NCBI GenBank assembly: GCA_947491175.1
Contig: CANLIF010000054.1
Coordinates: forward strand, 1-8,170
Direction: 5' to 3'
Source of the DNA: Actinomycetota bacterium
Lineage (GTDB): Bacteria > Actinomycetota > Actinomycetes > S36-B12 > UBA5976
DNA: 8,170 nucleotides
Below, piece after piece: positions 1-7,809 of this stretch. Below the pieces are notes generated by a model. That model was not told where the DNA came from. It saw only the letters and a list, made by a program, of their open reading frames with translations, and ran no database searches. Position numbers and translations under genes: made by a program. Each line of letters opens with the position of its first letter. The stretch's first letter is position 1.

Positions 1-2
1 GC

Positions 3-1136
3 GTCAACGAAGTTAGCAAAGAACTGCTTGCGCTCAGTCATAAAATTCATGCAAATCCAGAAATCGCTTGGCAAGAATTTGAAAGCTCGGCAGCTGTTGC
101 CAAAACACTGAGTGACCACGGATTTGAAGTTGTCGAACAAGTTGCGGGACTACCAACTGCGTTTCGTGCGGAGTATGGATCTGGCGATCTAACCGTTGCA
201 CTATGTGCAGAATACGATGCGCTTCCAGGATTAGGACACGCTTGTGGTCACAACATAATTGCTTCCTCTTCTATTGGAGCTGCCATCGCACTTGCAGCTG
301 TTGCAAAAGATTTGAATTTGAAAGTTGTAGTGCTTGGTACTCCTGCCGAAGAAGGTGGCGGTGGGAAAATTGTAATGCTTGAACGTGGTGCATTCGATGG
401 CATTGATGTTGCAGCTTTAGTTCATCCTGGTCCTGTTGATGTTGCATTTGCTGAGCCTTTTGCGGTTCGCCACATCGCCGTTAAGTTTTCCGGCAAAGCT
501 TCGCATGCTGCTGCATATCCGGAACAAGGTATCAACGCAGCTGATGCCTTCACTATTGCGCAGGTTGCCATTGGATTACTTCGTCAGCAACTACCAAGTA
601 CGGTTCGAGTTCACGGCGTTATGACTCGAGGTGGTGAAGCGCCAAATGCTATTCCTGAGGTCACTGAAGGTCGCTGGTATGTCCGCGCCACGTCAACAAA
701 GTTGATGGAAGAAACGTTTGACAGAATAGCCAAGTGTTTTGAAGCTGGCGCACTTGCTACTGGTTGTTCGCTAGAGATTCACGATGAAAGCCAGCCGTAT
801 TCCGAATTTACGAACCACCCAAACTTGAATGCTGTCTATCAACTAAATGCGGAATCAATTGGACGGGTGTTTGATGACAACGACCCCCGAATCAAAATGA
901 ATCGTGCCAGCACGGACCTTGGAAACATCTCAAAAGTCATCGCAAGTATTCACCCTTACATTGGTGTCAATAGTGGTTCTGCGGTCAATCATCAAAAGGA
1001 ATTTGCTGCTGCTTGCATTACTGCAGATGCCGACCAAGCGGTGCTTGACGCCGCCAAAGCAATGGCCATGACTTTGGTTGATATCGCCTCAGATCCTGTT
1101 CTTCGCGAGTATGTTAAGGGGTATTCAAGACCATGA
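3..1136 (+). CDS. M20 family amidohydrolase, PM20D2 (ACY1L2)-like; 5' end outside window
   Basis: Metal-dependent amidohydrolase/dipeptidase of the M20 family, presumably cytoplasmic. The reading frame is open from base 3, and 377 residues are visible. Family members are about 390-440 residues, so roughly 10-40 N-terminal residues are missing. Visible motifs, in visible numbering, are AEYDALPG (69-76), GHACGHN (78-84, with the Cys/His metal ligands of M20D-type enzymes), LGTPAEEGGGGK (111-122, with the catalytic and metal-binding Glu pair), HPGP shortly after, GKASHAAAYPE in the lid region, and a late VNHQ His ligand. The pattern EYDALPG..GHACGHN..GTPAEE.GGGK closely matches mammalian PM20D2, which cleaves beta-alanyl- and gamma-aminobutyryl-lysine/ornithine, and is also related to AbgB. 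It lies 31 bp upstream of an aminoaldehyde dehydrogenase and is probably cotranscribed with it. The substrate is inferred to be an amide of a polyamine-derived amino acid. The family is certain; the exact substrate is not. Confidence 0.9.
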   Translation, partial: VNEVSKELLALSHKIHANPEIAWQEFESSAAVAKTLSDHGFEVVEQVAGLPTAFRAEYGSGDLTVALCAEYDALPGLGHACGHNIIASSSIGAAIALAAVAKDLNLKVVVLGTPAEEGGGGKIVMLERGAFDGIDVAALVHPGPVDVAFAEPFAVRHIAVKFSGKASHAAAYPEQGINAADAFTIAQVAIGLLRQQLPSTVRVHGVMTRGGEAPNAIPEVTEGRWYVRATSTKLMEETFDRIAKCFEAGALATGCSLEIHDESQPYSEFTNHPNLNAVYQLNAESIGRVFDDNDPRIKMNRASTDLGNISKVIASIHPYIGVNSGSAVNHQKEFAAACITADADQAVLDAAKAMAMTLVDIASDPVLREYVKGYSRP

Positions 1137-1171
1137 AATTGCGTAATAAAGATACGTGGGATGGAAAATGA
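1133..1171 (+). other. 12-codon micro-ORF bridging two genes by ATGA overlaps
   Basis: A short frame starts at an ATG overlapping the TGA of the amidohydrolase (ATGA at 1133-1136) and ends at a TGA overlapping the preferred ATG of the aldehyde dehydrogenase (ATGA at 1168-1171). It encodes 12 residues (MKLRNKDTWDGK). An AAGGGG at 1116-1121 is a possible but distant Shine-Dalgarno (11 bp spacing). It may act as a translational-coupling relay between the flanking genes. It could equally be chance, since frames this short are common. What is seen is the double overlap; the function is inferred. Confidence 0.25.
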
Positions 1172-2646
1172 AAACTCGGGTTGAATGGGAAAAGTCTGCT
1201 TCCGCCCTGACCTTTGATGGTCGCGCAGTTATTAATGGCGCTCGAATTTCCACTGAGACAACTTCAGAAAATATCAGCCCAGTTACCGCAAAATCACTTG
1301 CTGATGTTTCGGAGTGTGGGCAGCGCGAAGTAGACCAAGCCGTTGCCAGTTCCCGAGCTGCCTTTGACAACAGCTGGTCTCGCATGTCCCCTGGCTCGCG
1401 AAAAGGCTCCCTACACAAACTTTCAGAATTGATTCTTGCGAATGCGGATGAGTTGGCTCTGCTTGATGTATTGGATATGGGTAAACCGATCTCTGATGCC
1501 ACCACAATTGACATTCCCGGATCTGCTGCCATCCTGAATTTTTATGCTGAAGCAATTGATAAAGTCAGCGGCGAAATTCCAGTCACTGATCCTGGCAATG
1601 TTGCCTTAGTTCGCCGAGTCCCACTTGGTGTTGTTGGCGCAGTAGTGCCATGGAACTATCCACTTGAAATGGCGATTTGGAAACTTGGTCCAGCTTTAGC
1701 CGCGGGTAACACCGTTGTGCTTAAACCTGCCGAACAATCCCCGCTATCTTCGCTTCGGTTAGCTGAACTAGCCCTAGAAGCCGGTTTACCAGAAGGCACC
1801 TTAAATGTCGTTACGGGTCAGGGTGAAACAACTGGCGCTGCAATTGGTCTGCATAACGACATTGATGTTTTAACTTTCACTGGCTCAACTCAAGTCGGTA
1901 AGTACTTTATGAAATATTCTGGCGATTCAAACATGAAACAAGTCTGGTTGGAGTGCGGTGGCAAAAGTCCAAACTTAGTTTTTGCTGACACCACAAACCT
2001 AGAAGAAGCCGCCGAATTTGCTGCCCGAGCAATTTTCTTTAATCAAGGCGAGGTTTGTTCTGCAAATTCTCGACTTCTTGTCGAAAAAAGTATTGCTGAG
2101 CAATTTACCGAACTTGTTATTAATCAAGCTAAGAAAATCAAGCTGGGTAATCCATTGGATCCAACAACCACCATGGGTCCATTGGTTGACCGCAATCAGA
2201 CCGGGCGCGTTGCCGAATTCATAGCGAGTGGCTCTGATTCTGCTGACCTTGTGCACGGTGGCTCGCGCCTGACAATTGATGGCTCTGACTGCTACATCGA
2301 ACCAACAGTCTTCAAGAATGTTCCGTTACAAAGTTCAATCGCTACTGATGAAATTTTTGGGCCGGTGCTTTCGATCGTCTCATTTGAGACTGAGGCGCAA
2401 GCAATTTCAATTGCCAATAACAGTATCTACGGCCTGGCGGCTTCGGTTTGGACTTCAAACTTGAGTCGGGCTCATAGAGTTTCTGACGCTCTACATGCGG
2501 GCACAGTTTCAGTTAATACCGTCGATGCGCTTGGAATGAACATTCCATTTGGCGGGTTTAAGCAGTCTGGATTTGGTCGCGATCTATCACTGCACGCAAT
2601 GGATAAATACACCGGGTTGAAAACGACCTGGATCAGATACGAATAG
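1168..2646 (+). CDS. NAD(P)-dependent aminoaldehyde dehydrogenase, PuuC-like
   Basis: Oxidises an aldehyde to an acid with NAD(P)+. The probable substrate is 4-aminobutanal or its gamma-glutamyl form, giving GABA or gamma-Glu-GABA. From ATG 1168 it is 492 residues, normal for the ALDH superfamily. Visible elements are PWNYP (161-165; oxyanion Asn163), the cofactor-loop motif FTGSTQVGK (237-245), LECGGK (general base Glu262), GEVCSAN (nucleophile Cys297) and EIFGPV (Glu395). The stretches DIPGSA..FYAEAIDKVSGE (115-136) and GDSNMKQVWLECGGKS (252-267), plus HAMDKYTGLKTTWI near the end, resemble E. coli PuuC more than betaine or succinate-semialdehyde dehydrogenases. ATG 1168 is preferred because GGGATGG lies just upstream; a GTG at 1156 would add four residues. 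It is the second gene of the operon, 22 bp before the aminotransferase that would produce its aldehyde. The reaction class is secure; the substrate is inferred from similarity and context. Confidence 0.9.
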   Translation: MKTRVEWEKSASALTFDGRAVINGARISTETTSENISPVTAKSLADVSECGQREVDQAVASSRAAFDNSWSRMSPGSRKGSLHKLSELILANADELALLDVLDMGKPISDATTIDIPGSAAILNFYAEAIDKVSGEIPVTDPGNVALVRRVPLGVVGAVVPWNYPLEMAIWKLGPALAAGNTVVLKPAEQSPLSSLRLAELALEAGLPEGTLNVVTGQGETTGAAIGLHNDIDVLTFTGSTQVGKYFMKYSGDSNMKQVWLECGGKSPNLVFADTTNLEEAAEFAARAIFFNQGEVCSANSRLLVEKSIAEQFTELVINQAKKIKLGNPLDPTTTMGPLVDRNQTGRVAEFIASGSDSADLVHGGSRLTIDGSDCYIEPTVFKNVPLQSSIATDEIFGPVLSIVSFETEAQAISIANNSIYGLAASVWTSNLSRAHRVSDALHAGTVSVNTVDALGMNIPFGGFKQSGFGRDLSLHAMDKYTGLKTTWIRYE

Positions 2647-2668
2647 AAATTAGAAACTAGGAGAAAAA

Positions 2669-4018
2669 ATGGCAACTACTAAAAAGTCAACACAAGAATT
2701 AGCTGACATTGATCGTGCTCACATAATTCATCCGTATTTACCAAAGTCCACAACCGAGCGAGTAATCATGGCTCGTGGCCAGGACTGCGCACTCTGGGAT
2801 ACCGATGGCAAGGAATACCTTGATGCCACCGGTGGTCTTTGGTTGGCACAAATTGGTCACGGTCGCGACGAAGTGGCCGCAGTCGCTGCCGAGCAAATTT
2901 CGACTTTGGAATACTTCACTAGTTTCTGGGAGTTCAGTAATGAACCTGCGATTGAATTAGCAGCCAAACTGGTCGAAATCTCACCAGAGAACATAAATCA
3001 TGTGTATTTCACTAGCGGTGGATCTGAAGGCAATGAAGCTGCAATAAAAATGGCGCGTTATTACCATCACCGTAAAGGCGAAACTGACCGCAACTGGATT
3101 TTAGCTCGCGAAAAGGCCTATCACGGTGTTGGCTATGGTGGCGGAACACTGACCGGCTTTGATGTTTATCACGATGGCTTTGGTCCAAATATGCCAAACG
3201 TTCAACACCTAACGACTCCATGGCCATACCGGCAGGAACTCTTCAACGGTCAAGATCCCACTGACTTTTTGATCAACGAGTTAGAAGAAACAATCGCCCG
3301 AATTGGTGCCAACAAGATTGCAGCCATGGTGGGCGAACCAATCATGGGTGTTGGTGGCATGTTAGTTCCACCTGATGACTACTGGACTCGAGTGCAAGAA
3401 GTTTTGCGCAAACATGGAATCCTTTTGATCTTTGATGAAGTTGTTACCGCATATGGTCGCGTTGGTGAATGGTTTGCTGCTCAGTACTTCAATGTCCAGC
3501 CAGACATCATCATTACTGCCAAGGGCATCACATCTGGCTACATCCCACTGGGAGCAGTCTTAACAACAGATGCTGTTGCTGATGAATTGGAAAAAGACTT
3601 TGGATTCCCAATGGGATTCACCTACAACGGTCATCCGACTGCTGCAGCTGTGGCACTTAAGAATCTTGAAATCATCGAGCAAGAAGGTCTGCTTGATCGG
3701 GCAAAGAAAATGGGGCAATACCTGCACGAAGGTTTGCGAACCCTCTTGGAGCTTCCGATTGTTGGTGAGGTTCGTTTTGTTGGCATGATGCATGCAGTAG
3801 AACTTGTCACTGACAAGGAAAGCCGCACACCACTTCCAATGTTGCAACCAATGTTGCCAGATGTGATTCGTCGTGAAGAAGGTGTGATTGTGCGTGACTG
3901 TGGACATAATTTAGTGCTTTCACCGCCACTAATTATGACGGAAGCGGAAGCAGATCGAATGGTTGAAGCTATGCGAAGAGTTCTAGAACGAACTACACCA
4001 GATGGTGTTATCCACTAG
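2669..4018 (+). CDS. class III PLP-dependent aminotransferase, SpuC/omega-amino acid:pyruvate type
   Basis: A 449-residue fold-type I aminotransferase that moves a terminal amino group from a diamine or omega-amino acid to pyruvate or another keto acid. Motifs in order are LDATGGLWLAQIGHGR (51-66), FTSGGSEGNEAA (114-125; phosphate-binding), AYHG (150-153), GEPIMGVGG (222-230), FDEVVTAYGR (255-264; Asp256 binds the PLP pyridine nitrogen), AKGITSGYIPLGA (284-296; Schiff-base Lys285) and FTYNGHPTAAAVAL (317-330; Thr324-region phosphate contact). Overall order and wording match P. aeruginosa SpuC (putrescine:pyruvate aminotransferase) and beta-alanine:pyruvate aminotransferases. The start is set by AGGAG at 2659-2663, 5 bp before the ATG. 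It sits between a PuuC-like dehydrogenase and a permease, which favours putrescine, GABA or a related amine as substrate. The final substrate cannot be read from sequence alone. Confidence 0.92.
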   Translation: MATTKKSTQELADIDRAHIIHPYLPKSTTERVIMARGQDCALWDTDGKEYLDATGGLWLAQIGHGRDEVAAVAAEQISTLEYFTSFWEFSNEPAIELAAKLVEISPENINHVYFTSGGSEGNEAAIKMARYYHHRKGETDRNWILAREKAYHGVGYGGGTLTGFDVYHDGFGPNMPNVQHLTTPWPYRQELFNGQDPTDFLINELEETIARIGANKIAAMVGEPIMGVGGMLVPPDDYWTRVQEVLRKHGILLIFDEVVTAYGRVGEWFAAQYFNVQPDIIITAKGITSGYIPLGAVLTTDAVADELEKDFGFPMGFTYNGHPTAAAVALKNLEIIEQEGLLDRAKKMGQYLHEGLRTLLELPIVGEVRFVGMMHAVELVTDKESRTPLPMLQPMLPDVIRREEGVIVRDCGHNLVLSPPLIMTEAEADRMVEAMRRVLERTTPDGVIH

Positions 4019-4025
4019 GAAATAT

Positions 4026-4033
4026 AGGAGGGG
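4026..4033 (+). promoter_or_regulatory. ribosome binding site deciding the permease start
   Basis: AGGAGGGG, a near-perfect Shine-Dalgarno, lies 4 bp before ATG 4038. It rules in that start over an in-frame ATG at 4002, which would sit inside the 3' end of the aminotransferase gene, have no such site, and add a 12-residue basic extension. Confidence 0.85.
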
Positions 4034-4037
4034 CAAT

Positions 4038-5525
4038 ATGTCTCAATTGGTAAATCGACAGCAGACTGCACTTGCAGTCGAACAGGAAAAGAAATTAGTT
4101 AAGTCGTTACGGCGCTCTGACATAGTTCTATTTATTGTCGCTGCTGTTGTTGCACTAGACACTATTGGAACGATTGCGTCCGGCGGACTAGAAAATCTCT
4201 TCTGGGGGGTCTTCATGGTAATAACTTTCATGATTCCATTCAGTATGATTTTTGCCGAGACCGGTGGTGCCTTTCCACAAGAAGGCGGGCCATACCAGTG
4301 GGTTAAATTCGCATATGGCAGATTGTTTGCTGGCATTACTAGTGTTTTGTATTGGATCACAAATCCAATTTGGCTAGGTGGAACCCTCGTCTTAGTTGCC
4401 AATGAAGCATTCAATGCCTACGTATTTGATTTATCAACAAATTCGACTTTGAACTGGATCTTTAAACTCGCGTTCGTCTGGATTGCAATTTTACTTGCGA
4501 TCGTGAGCCTCAAGACCGGAAAGATTTTCGTCAACGTGGGAGCCTGGGCAAAACTTATTGTCTTAATGCTGTTGGTGGGAACCACAGTTGTTTATGGTTT
4601 CCAAAACGGATTCCAAGGACTTGACATTGGTGGCTTGTCACCAACACTCGGTGGATTCTTAGCAGTAGCGCCAGTTCTTGCGTTCGCATATGTCGGCTTT
4701 GAGGCGCCTAACGCTGCATCAGAGGAAATGTTTGATGCGGCTAAAGACACAGCGCCGGCAATCCGACGTGGCACATCTATTGCAATGCTCGCCTACTTGC
4801 TTCCGGTACTTGCAATTCTGCTAGTTATCCCAGCAGAAGAAGTAGCTGGTGTTGACAGCTTTATGGCAGCCGTTGCAACGGTATTCAGTATCTACGGTTC
4901 AGCGGCAAGTACCTTGCTATCCATAACGGCGCTTCTTTTCGTTTATGCCCTATTAAACCAGGGCAGTTCATGGATGATTGCTACTGATCGAATCCAAGCC
5001 ATGGCGGCAGCTGACGGAACATTCTTCAATGGTTATTTTGGAGAATTCAACGAAAAGCTTGGCACGCCGTTACGCGTAAATATATTGTCTGGCGTGATGT
5101 CTACGGTCTTCGTGGTTGCTGCAACGCTGTTGGTTGAAGGTGATGCTGCGGTGCTATTTAGTGTGGTGCTATTTTGTGCTATTTCTACGCTGCTGGTTTC
5201 TTATTTGACAATCATTCCGGCACTAATGAAGTTAAAACGAATCTATCCTGATGTTCCAAGGAGCTACCAGGTACCTGGTGGATCCAGAGGCTTCCACATT
5301 CTAGGAAGTTTGGTAATGGCATACATCGTTATTGGATCCATTGTGGCGCTATTCCCAGGAACCTTGGAATCTGCGTTAGGCATGGAATATGATTACGCAG
5401 AAATCTGGGGAACAACGCAAGGCGCAGTTTTGGGCTTCACGCTTGGAACTTTCGCAGTCGTCGTTTTGCTTGGAGTTGTTGGCTACCTAGGTGCTGGTAA
5501 AGTTCGCAAAAATCTAGCTGACTAA
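4038..5525 (+). CDS. APC-superfamily amino acid/polyamine permease
   Basis: A 495-residue polytopic inner-membrane transporter with about 12 predicted membrane segments (roughly 28-48, 54-74, 98-122, 139-157, 166-187, 205-222, 247-266, 290-308, 347-365, 370-396, 420-440, 462-485). The cytoplasmic start has charged KSLRRSD just before TM1. APC hallmarks are the small-residue break in TM1, ETGGAFPQEGGPYQW (74-88) after TM2, and GFEAPNAASEE (220-230) in the TM6 region. It is last in the operon, 19 bp after the aminotransferase, and is followed by a hairpin terminator. From context it probably imports the amine or amino acid that the upstream enzymes degrade (putrescine, GABA, a beta-amino acid or a dipeptide-like amide). 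It does not closely resemble E. coli PuuP by eye, so I give no gene symbol. The family is secure; the substrate is an inference. Confidence 0.9.
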   Translation: MSQLVNRQQTALAVEQEKKLVKSLRRSDIVLFIVAAVVALDTIGTIASGGLENLFWGVFMVITFMIPFSMIFAETGGAFPQEGGPYQWVKFAYGRLFAGITSVLYWITNPIWLGGTLVLVANEAFNAYVFDLSTNSTLNWIFKLAFVWIAILLAIVSLKTGKIFVNVGAWAKLIVLMLLVGTTVVYGFQNGFQGLDIGGLSPTLGGFLAVAPVLAFAYVGFEAPNAASEEMFDAAKDTAPAIRRGTSIAMLAYLLPVLAILLVIPAEEVAGVDSFMAAVATVFSIYGSAASTLLSITALLFVYALLNQGSSWMIATDRIQAMAAADGTFFNGYFGEFNEKLGTPLRVNILSGVMSTVFVVAATLLVEGDAAVLFSVVLFCAISTLLVSYLTIIPALMKLKRIYPDVPRSYQVPGGSRGFHILGSLVMAYIVIGSIVALFPGTLESALGMEYDYAEIWGTTQGAVLGFTLGTFAVVVLLGVVGYLGAGKVRKNLAD

Positions 5526-5538
5526 TTAGTGGCGGTGG

Positions 5539-5564
5539 CCGGTGATCCCAATTGGGATTGCCGG
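5539..5564. terminator. hairpin terminator between convergent genes, probably bidirectional
   Basis: CCGGTGATCCC and GGGATTGCCGG form an 11-bp stem (two G-U pairs on the + strand RNA) around an AATT loop. On the + strand a weak T-containing tract follows (CGTTACTATTTTA). It lies in the 45-bp gap between the permease stop and the facing LysE-type stop, so it can end the operon. On the - strand the wobble positions become A-C mismatches and no T-run follows the stem, so termination there is less certain. Confidence 0.7.
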
Positions 5565-5570
5565 TCGTTA

Positions 5571-6245
5571 CTATTTTATGTAATTAAAAATGATGGGAAT
5601 GATTACTCCCACACCAAGCGCCATCATGACCACAGCACCAATTGTGCGAAGGACTACCAGTCGATTCTTTGAGGTAACAAACCAATCGCGACTTGAGCCG
5701 ACCAGTACGCCCCACATTCCATCCAATAGGAAACTCAAAGCGGCAAAAATAACTCCAAACATCAAGAGTTGAAATGTAATTGATCCAGCATCTGAATCAA
5801 CAAACTGTGGGAACACCGCAGAAAAGAAAACTAAAGCTTTAGGGTTTAAGGCACCCACCGTAAACCCTTGTCTAACGATTTGAAAATTACTTGGTTTGAT
5901 TTCTTCAATCTTTATCATGTCGTCGGCATGCTCTTGCCTGTGTCGGTAGGCACCTACTCCAAGGTGAATCAAATAAAGCCCACCGAGAACCTGCACGATG
6001 ACCAAAAGTAATTCCGAGCGCTGCAGCAAAGGGCCTAGCCCAACCGCTATAAATACTGACAATAAAAGCATTCCGAGTGCATTACCAAGCGCTGTTAGCA
6101 CTGCAGTGATTCGACCCCAAGCGACCGCCCTAGCAATCACAAACATCACGCTTGGACCGGGTACGAGGATGATTGCTACCGAAGCGATGATTAGCTCTAC
6201 TAGAGCACGCCCGTCAATCACAGGCAAAACTCTATCGGCTGGCAA
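5571..6245 (-). CDS. LysE/RhtB-family amino acid exporter
   Basis: A small inner-membrane protein of about 224 residues (family usual about 205-220) with roughly six hydrophobic segments. Family signatures are LVPGPSVMFVIARAVAWG (27-44, the N-terminal PGP motif) and GALNPKALVFFSAVFPQFV (131-149, the central GxxNPK motif). It should export amino acids or derivatives by proton exchange; the substrate is unknown. The start is uncertain. The longest frame begins with TTG at 6245, with in-frame alternatives TTG 6227 and GTG 6221, and none has a convincing Shine-Dalgarno. The later starts would give about 216-218 residues, nearer the family norm. It is divergent from the M15 peptidase across only 34 bp and convergent with the permease operon. 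An exporter next to an amine-catabolism operon may be coincidence, since they are on opposite strands. Confidence 0.88.
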   Translation of the reverse strand: MPADRVLPVIDGRALVELIIASVAIILVPGPSVMFVIARAVAWGRITAVLTALGNALGMLLLSVFIAVGLGPLLQRSELLLVIVQVLGGLYLIHLGVGAYRHRQEHADDMIKIEEIKPSNFQIVRQGFTVGALNPKALVFFSAVFPQFVDSDAGSITFQLLMFGVIFAALSFLLDGMWGVLVGSSRDWFVTSKNRLVVLRTIGAVVMMALGVGVIIPIIFNYIK

Positions 6246-6279
6246 TTACGGTTCTAGTAGCCCAGTAGGCTGAATATTT

Positions 6280-6876
6280 ATGAAGGCCAATCATTTGAAG
6301 TGTGCATTGGGAGCCCTGGTCTTTTCACTACTTATCCCAGCCAACCAAGTCAGCGCCAAGGAAACCCCGGTACTGGATTATTGTGCGAATAAATCAACTG
6401 GAAACGTACGTAAAGTTACCAAGGGCTTATGCACCCAAAGTGAAATTTCACTTGGCACGCAACCAATTACTCGTCCAAAAAACCGACCAAGTGATTTAGT
6501 TCCGCAATTCAAAGCTCGCTACGAGGTAGCAAAAGTGGCTGCCAAATTAATTGGACACACCCTCACAATCACAAGTGGGTATCGAAGTCTTGCGCAACAA
6601 CAAATCTTGTTTGACCGAGCCGTAAAACGAAATGGTTCGGTTACAGCTGCAACTAGATGGGTTTTACCCCCAAAAAAATCCAACCATCCTTGGGGTATAG
6701 CTATCGACATCAACTACCGTGTCGGTGGGGCGAAAGGCGAGAAAGCTGCAGCTTGGCTTGAAAAGAATGGATATAAATATGGCCTATGTCGCCGGTATGA
6801 AAATGAGTGGTGGCACTTTGAGCCATTAGTTGCGCCTGGCCGAAAATGTCCAAAGATGGAACCTTACGCTTCCTAG
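6280..6876 (+). CDS. secreted M15 family (VanY/DdcY-like) D-alanyl-D-alanine carboxypeptidase
   Basis: A 198-residue secreted zinc peptidase expected to trim terminal D-Ala from peptidoglycan stem peptides outside the membrane. Residues 1-26 form a signal peptide (MKANHLK, hydrophobic core, then VSA/KE cleavage). The M15B core is present: SGYRSLAQQQILF (99-111), SNHPWGIAIDIN (134-145, zinc ligands His136 and Asp143) and ENEWWHFE (174-181, catalytic Glu176 and zinc ligand His179). Between signal peptide and catalytic domain, residues 34-55 form a Cys-bounded segment (YCANKSTGNVRKVTKGLC) like the short CxNKxTGxVR motif of many actinobacterial surface proteins. The mature protein has four cysteines (35, 51, 170, 190), allowing two disulfides. 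There is a weak AGG 10 bp upstream of the ATG. Its stop overlaps that of the facing serine hydrolase. No VanRS/VanHAX neighbours are visible, so housekeeping wall remodelling is more likely than glycopeptide resistance. Confidence 0.9.
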   Translation: MKANHLKCALGALVFSLLIPANQVSAKETPVLDYCANKSTGNVRKVTKGLCTQSEISLGTQPITRPKNRPSDLVPQFKARYEVAKVAAKLIGHTLTITSGYRSLAQQQILFDRAVKRNGSVTAATRWVLPPKKSNHPWGIAIDINYRVGGAKGEKAAAWLEKNGYKYGLCRRYENEWWHFEPLVAPGRKCPKMEPYAS

Positions 6877-7808
6877 CGAACTCCTAAAGTTTTTGACAGC
6901 TGTTTAGTGATCTCATTCCAAGCAGAAATCCCACGCTCCTGGGTTATCCAAGCGTTTGAATATCCAGAAAATATCCAGCGTGGAGATTTTTCTTGATCCC
7001 AGACATATCCCATGGTGTTAACTCGCCACAAACCAACAGGCGGGCGATCCCCTGCTACTGATAGGTACCAACCATTCTTAACCGCTGCAGTCCATAGATC
7101 TGGGGTTCCACCGCTACTTCCCGCTCCCCATGCTTGCTCAGTGTTAACTCTGGACATTAAGTCACGAAGAATAATTCGTTGCGCCTCTGGAAGCGGACTC
7201 TCAGTGGTTCCAACAACTTGGTTCAATAACAATGCTTGATCGTTTGAGTTGGTCATAATGGTTCCCCAAGCACCACCGGTGGTTGTACTTAGCAATCCAT
7301 AACGACTTGCAATTGAAATCACCGCGTCGTTTTTTCCAATTTTCTTAAACAATCGATCAGCGGCGCTGTTGTCAGATTGGGTGATCATCAACTCCAAGTC
7401 AGAATCTACTGAAGCGTAATCCAAAGTTCCAGCAGCAACCATTTCAAGCACTCCAGTGGCGACAATCACCTTGCCAGTAGATGCGGTTGGAAAAGTTAGA
7501 GCGCTATCCCCAAGGGTGTAGGTGCAGCCTTCGACTAGATCCATCACAGTCACATTAAAACTCGTTGGCTCAAACTCGGTAGACCAAGTGTCGAAAAAAC
7601 TTTGTGGCAGTGGTGAGTTAACTTCGCAATCATATGCTGGAGTTACCACAGGTACCGGAACTGGCGCAGCTGAGGAGCCCTCTATCGATTGAGTAGAAAC
7701 CAGCCCCGAAGCGAATTTCAAAGCAAATATCAAACCCAAAGCAAGGGAACCAAACACAAGGGTGCGTCGAACCAGGAATGTGCTTCGGGATGGGCTTTGC
7801 TCACTCAC
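6873..7808 (-). CDS. membrane-anchored serine hydrolase, class A beta-lactamase fold (PBP-like)
   Basis: A 311-residue extracytoplasmic serine hydrolase, numbered from GTG 7808. A short basic N-terminus (VRR, 13-15) precedes one hydrophobic segment (about 16-37), followed by a Ser/Ala/Pro/Val linker (42-57), so it is a signal-anchored or exported protein. The catalytic domain has FPTASTGK (107-114; SxxK with Ser110 and Lys113), SDN (145-147) and a KNGW (244-247) in place of the KTG box. No clear Glu166-type omega-loop motif is seen, so it need not hydrolyse beta-lactams; a wall-related D,D-peptidase or esterase role is as likely. The frame stays open upstream to 7868, but that extension would lie inside a tRNA gene and encodes no plausible domain, so GTG 7808 is preferred. 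There is no clear Shine-Dalgarno; the start is one base after the tRNA. The stop overlaps that of the M15 gene. The family is well supported; the exact activity is not. Confidence 0.85.
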   Translation of the reverse strand: MSEQSPSRSTFLVRRTLVFGSLALGLIFALKFASGLVSTQSIEGSSAAPVPVPVVTPAYDCEVNSPLPQSFFDTWSTEFEPTSFNVTVMDLVEGCTYTLGDSALTFPTASTGKVIVATGVLEMVAAGTLDYASVDSDLELMITQSDNSAADRLFKKIGKNDAVISIASRYGLLSTTTGGAWGTIMTNSNDQALLLNQVVGTTESPLPEAQRIILRDLMSRVNTEQAWGAGSSGGTPDLWTAAVKNGWYLSVAGDRPPVGLWRVNTMGYVWDQEKSPRWIFSGYSNAWITQERGISAWNEITKQLSKTLGVR

Positions 7809-7809
7809 G

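Noticed and set aside
1156..1167. GTG start for the aldehyde dehydrogenase
   Set aside because: It adds only four residues and lacks a Shine-Dalgarno at good spacing; ATG 1168 has GGGATGG upstream.
4002..4037. Upstream ATG for the permease
   Set aside because: It overlaps the aminotransferase 3' end and has no ribosome site; AGGAGGGG directly precedes ATG 4038.
5998..6273. + strand frame antisense to the LysE gene
   Set aside because: Low-complexity Ser/Thr/Ala/Ile composition typical of an antisense shadow, no ribosome site, and no family features.
6867..6880. CGCT-TCCT-AGCG hairpin as terminator
   Set aside because: Only a 4-bp stem, inside both coding ends; too weak to call.
6280..7808. 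Antibiotic resistance pair (VanY plus beta-lactamase)
   Set aside because: No vanHAX or regulatory genes are present and the serine hydrolase lacks canonical beta-lactamase KTG and Glu166 motifs; housekeeping wall roles are simpler.
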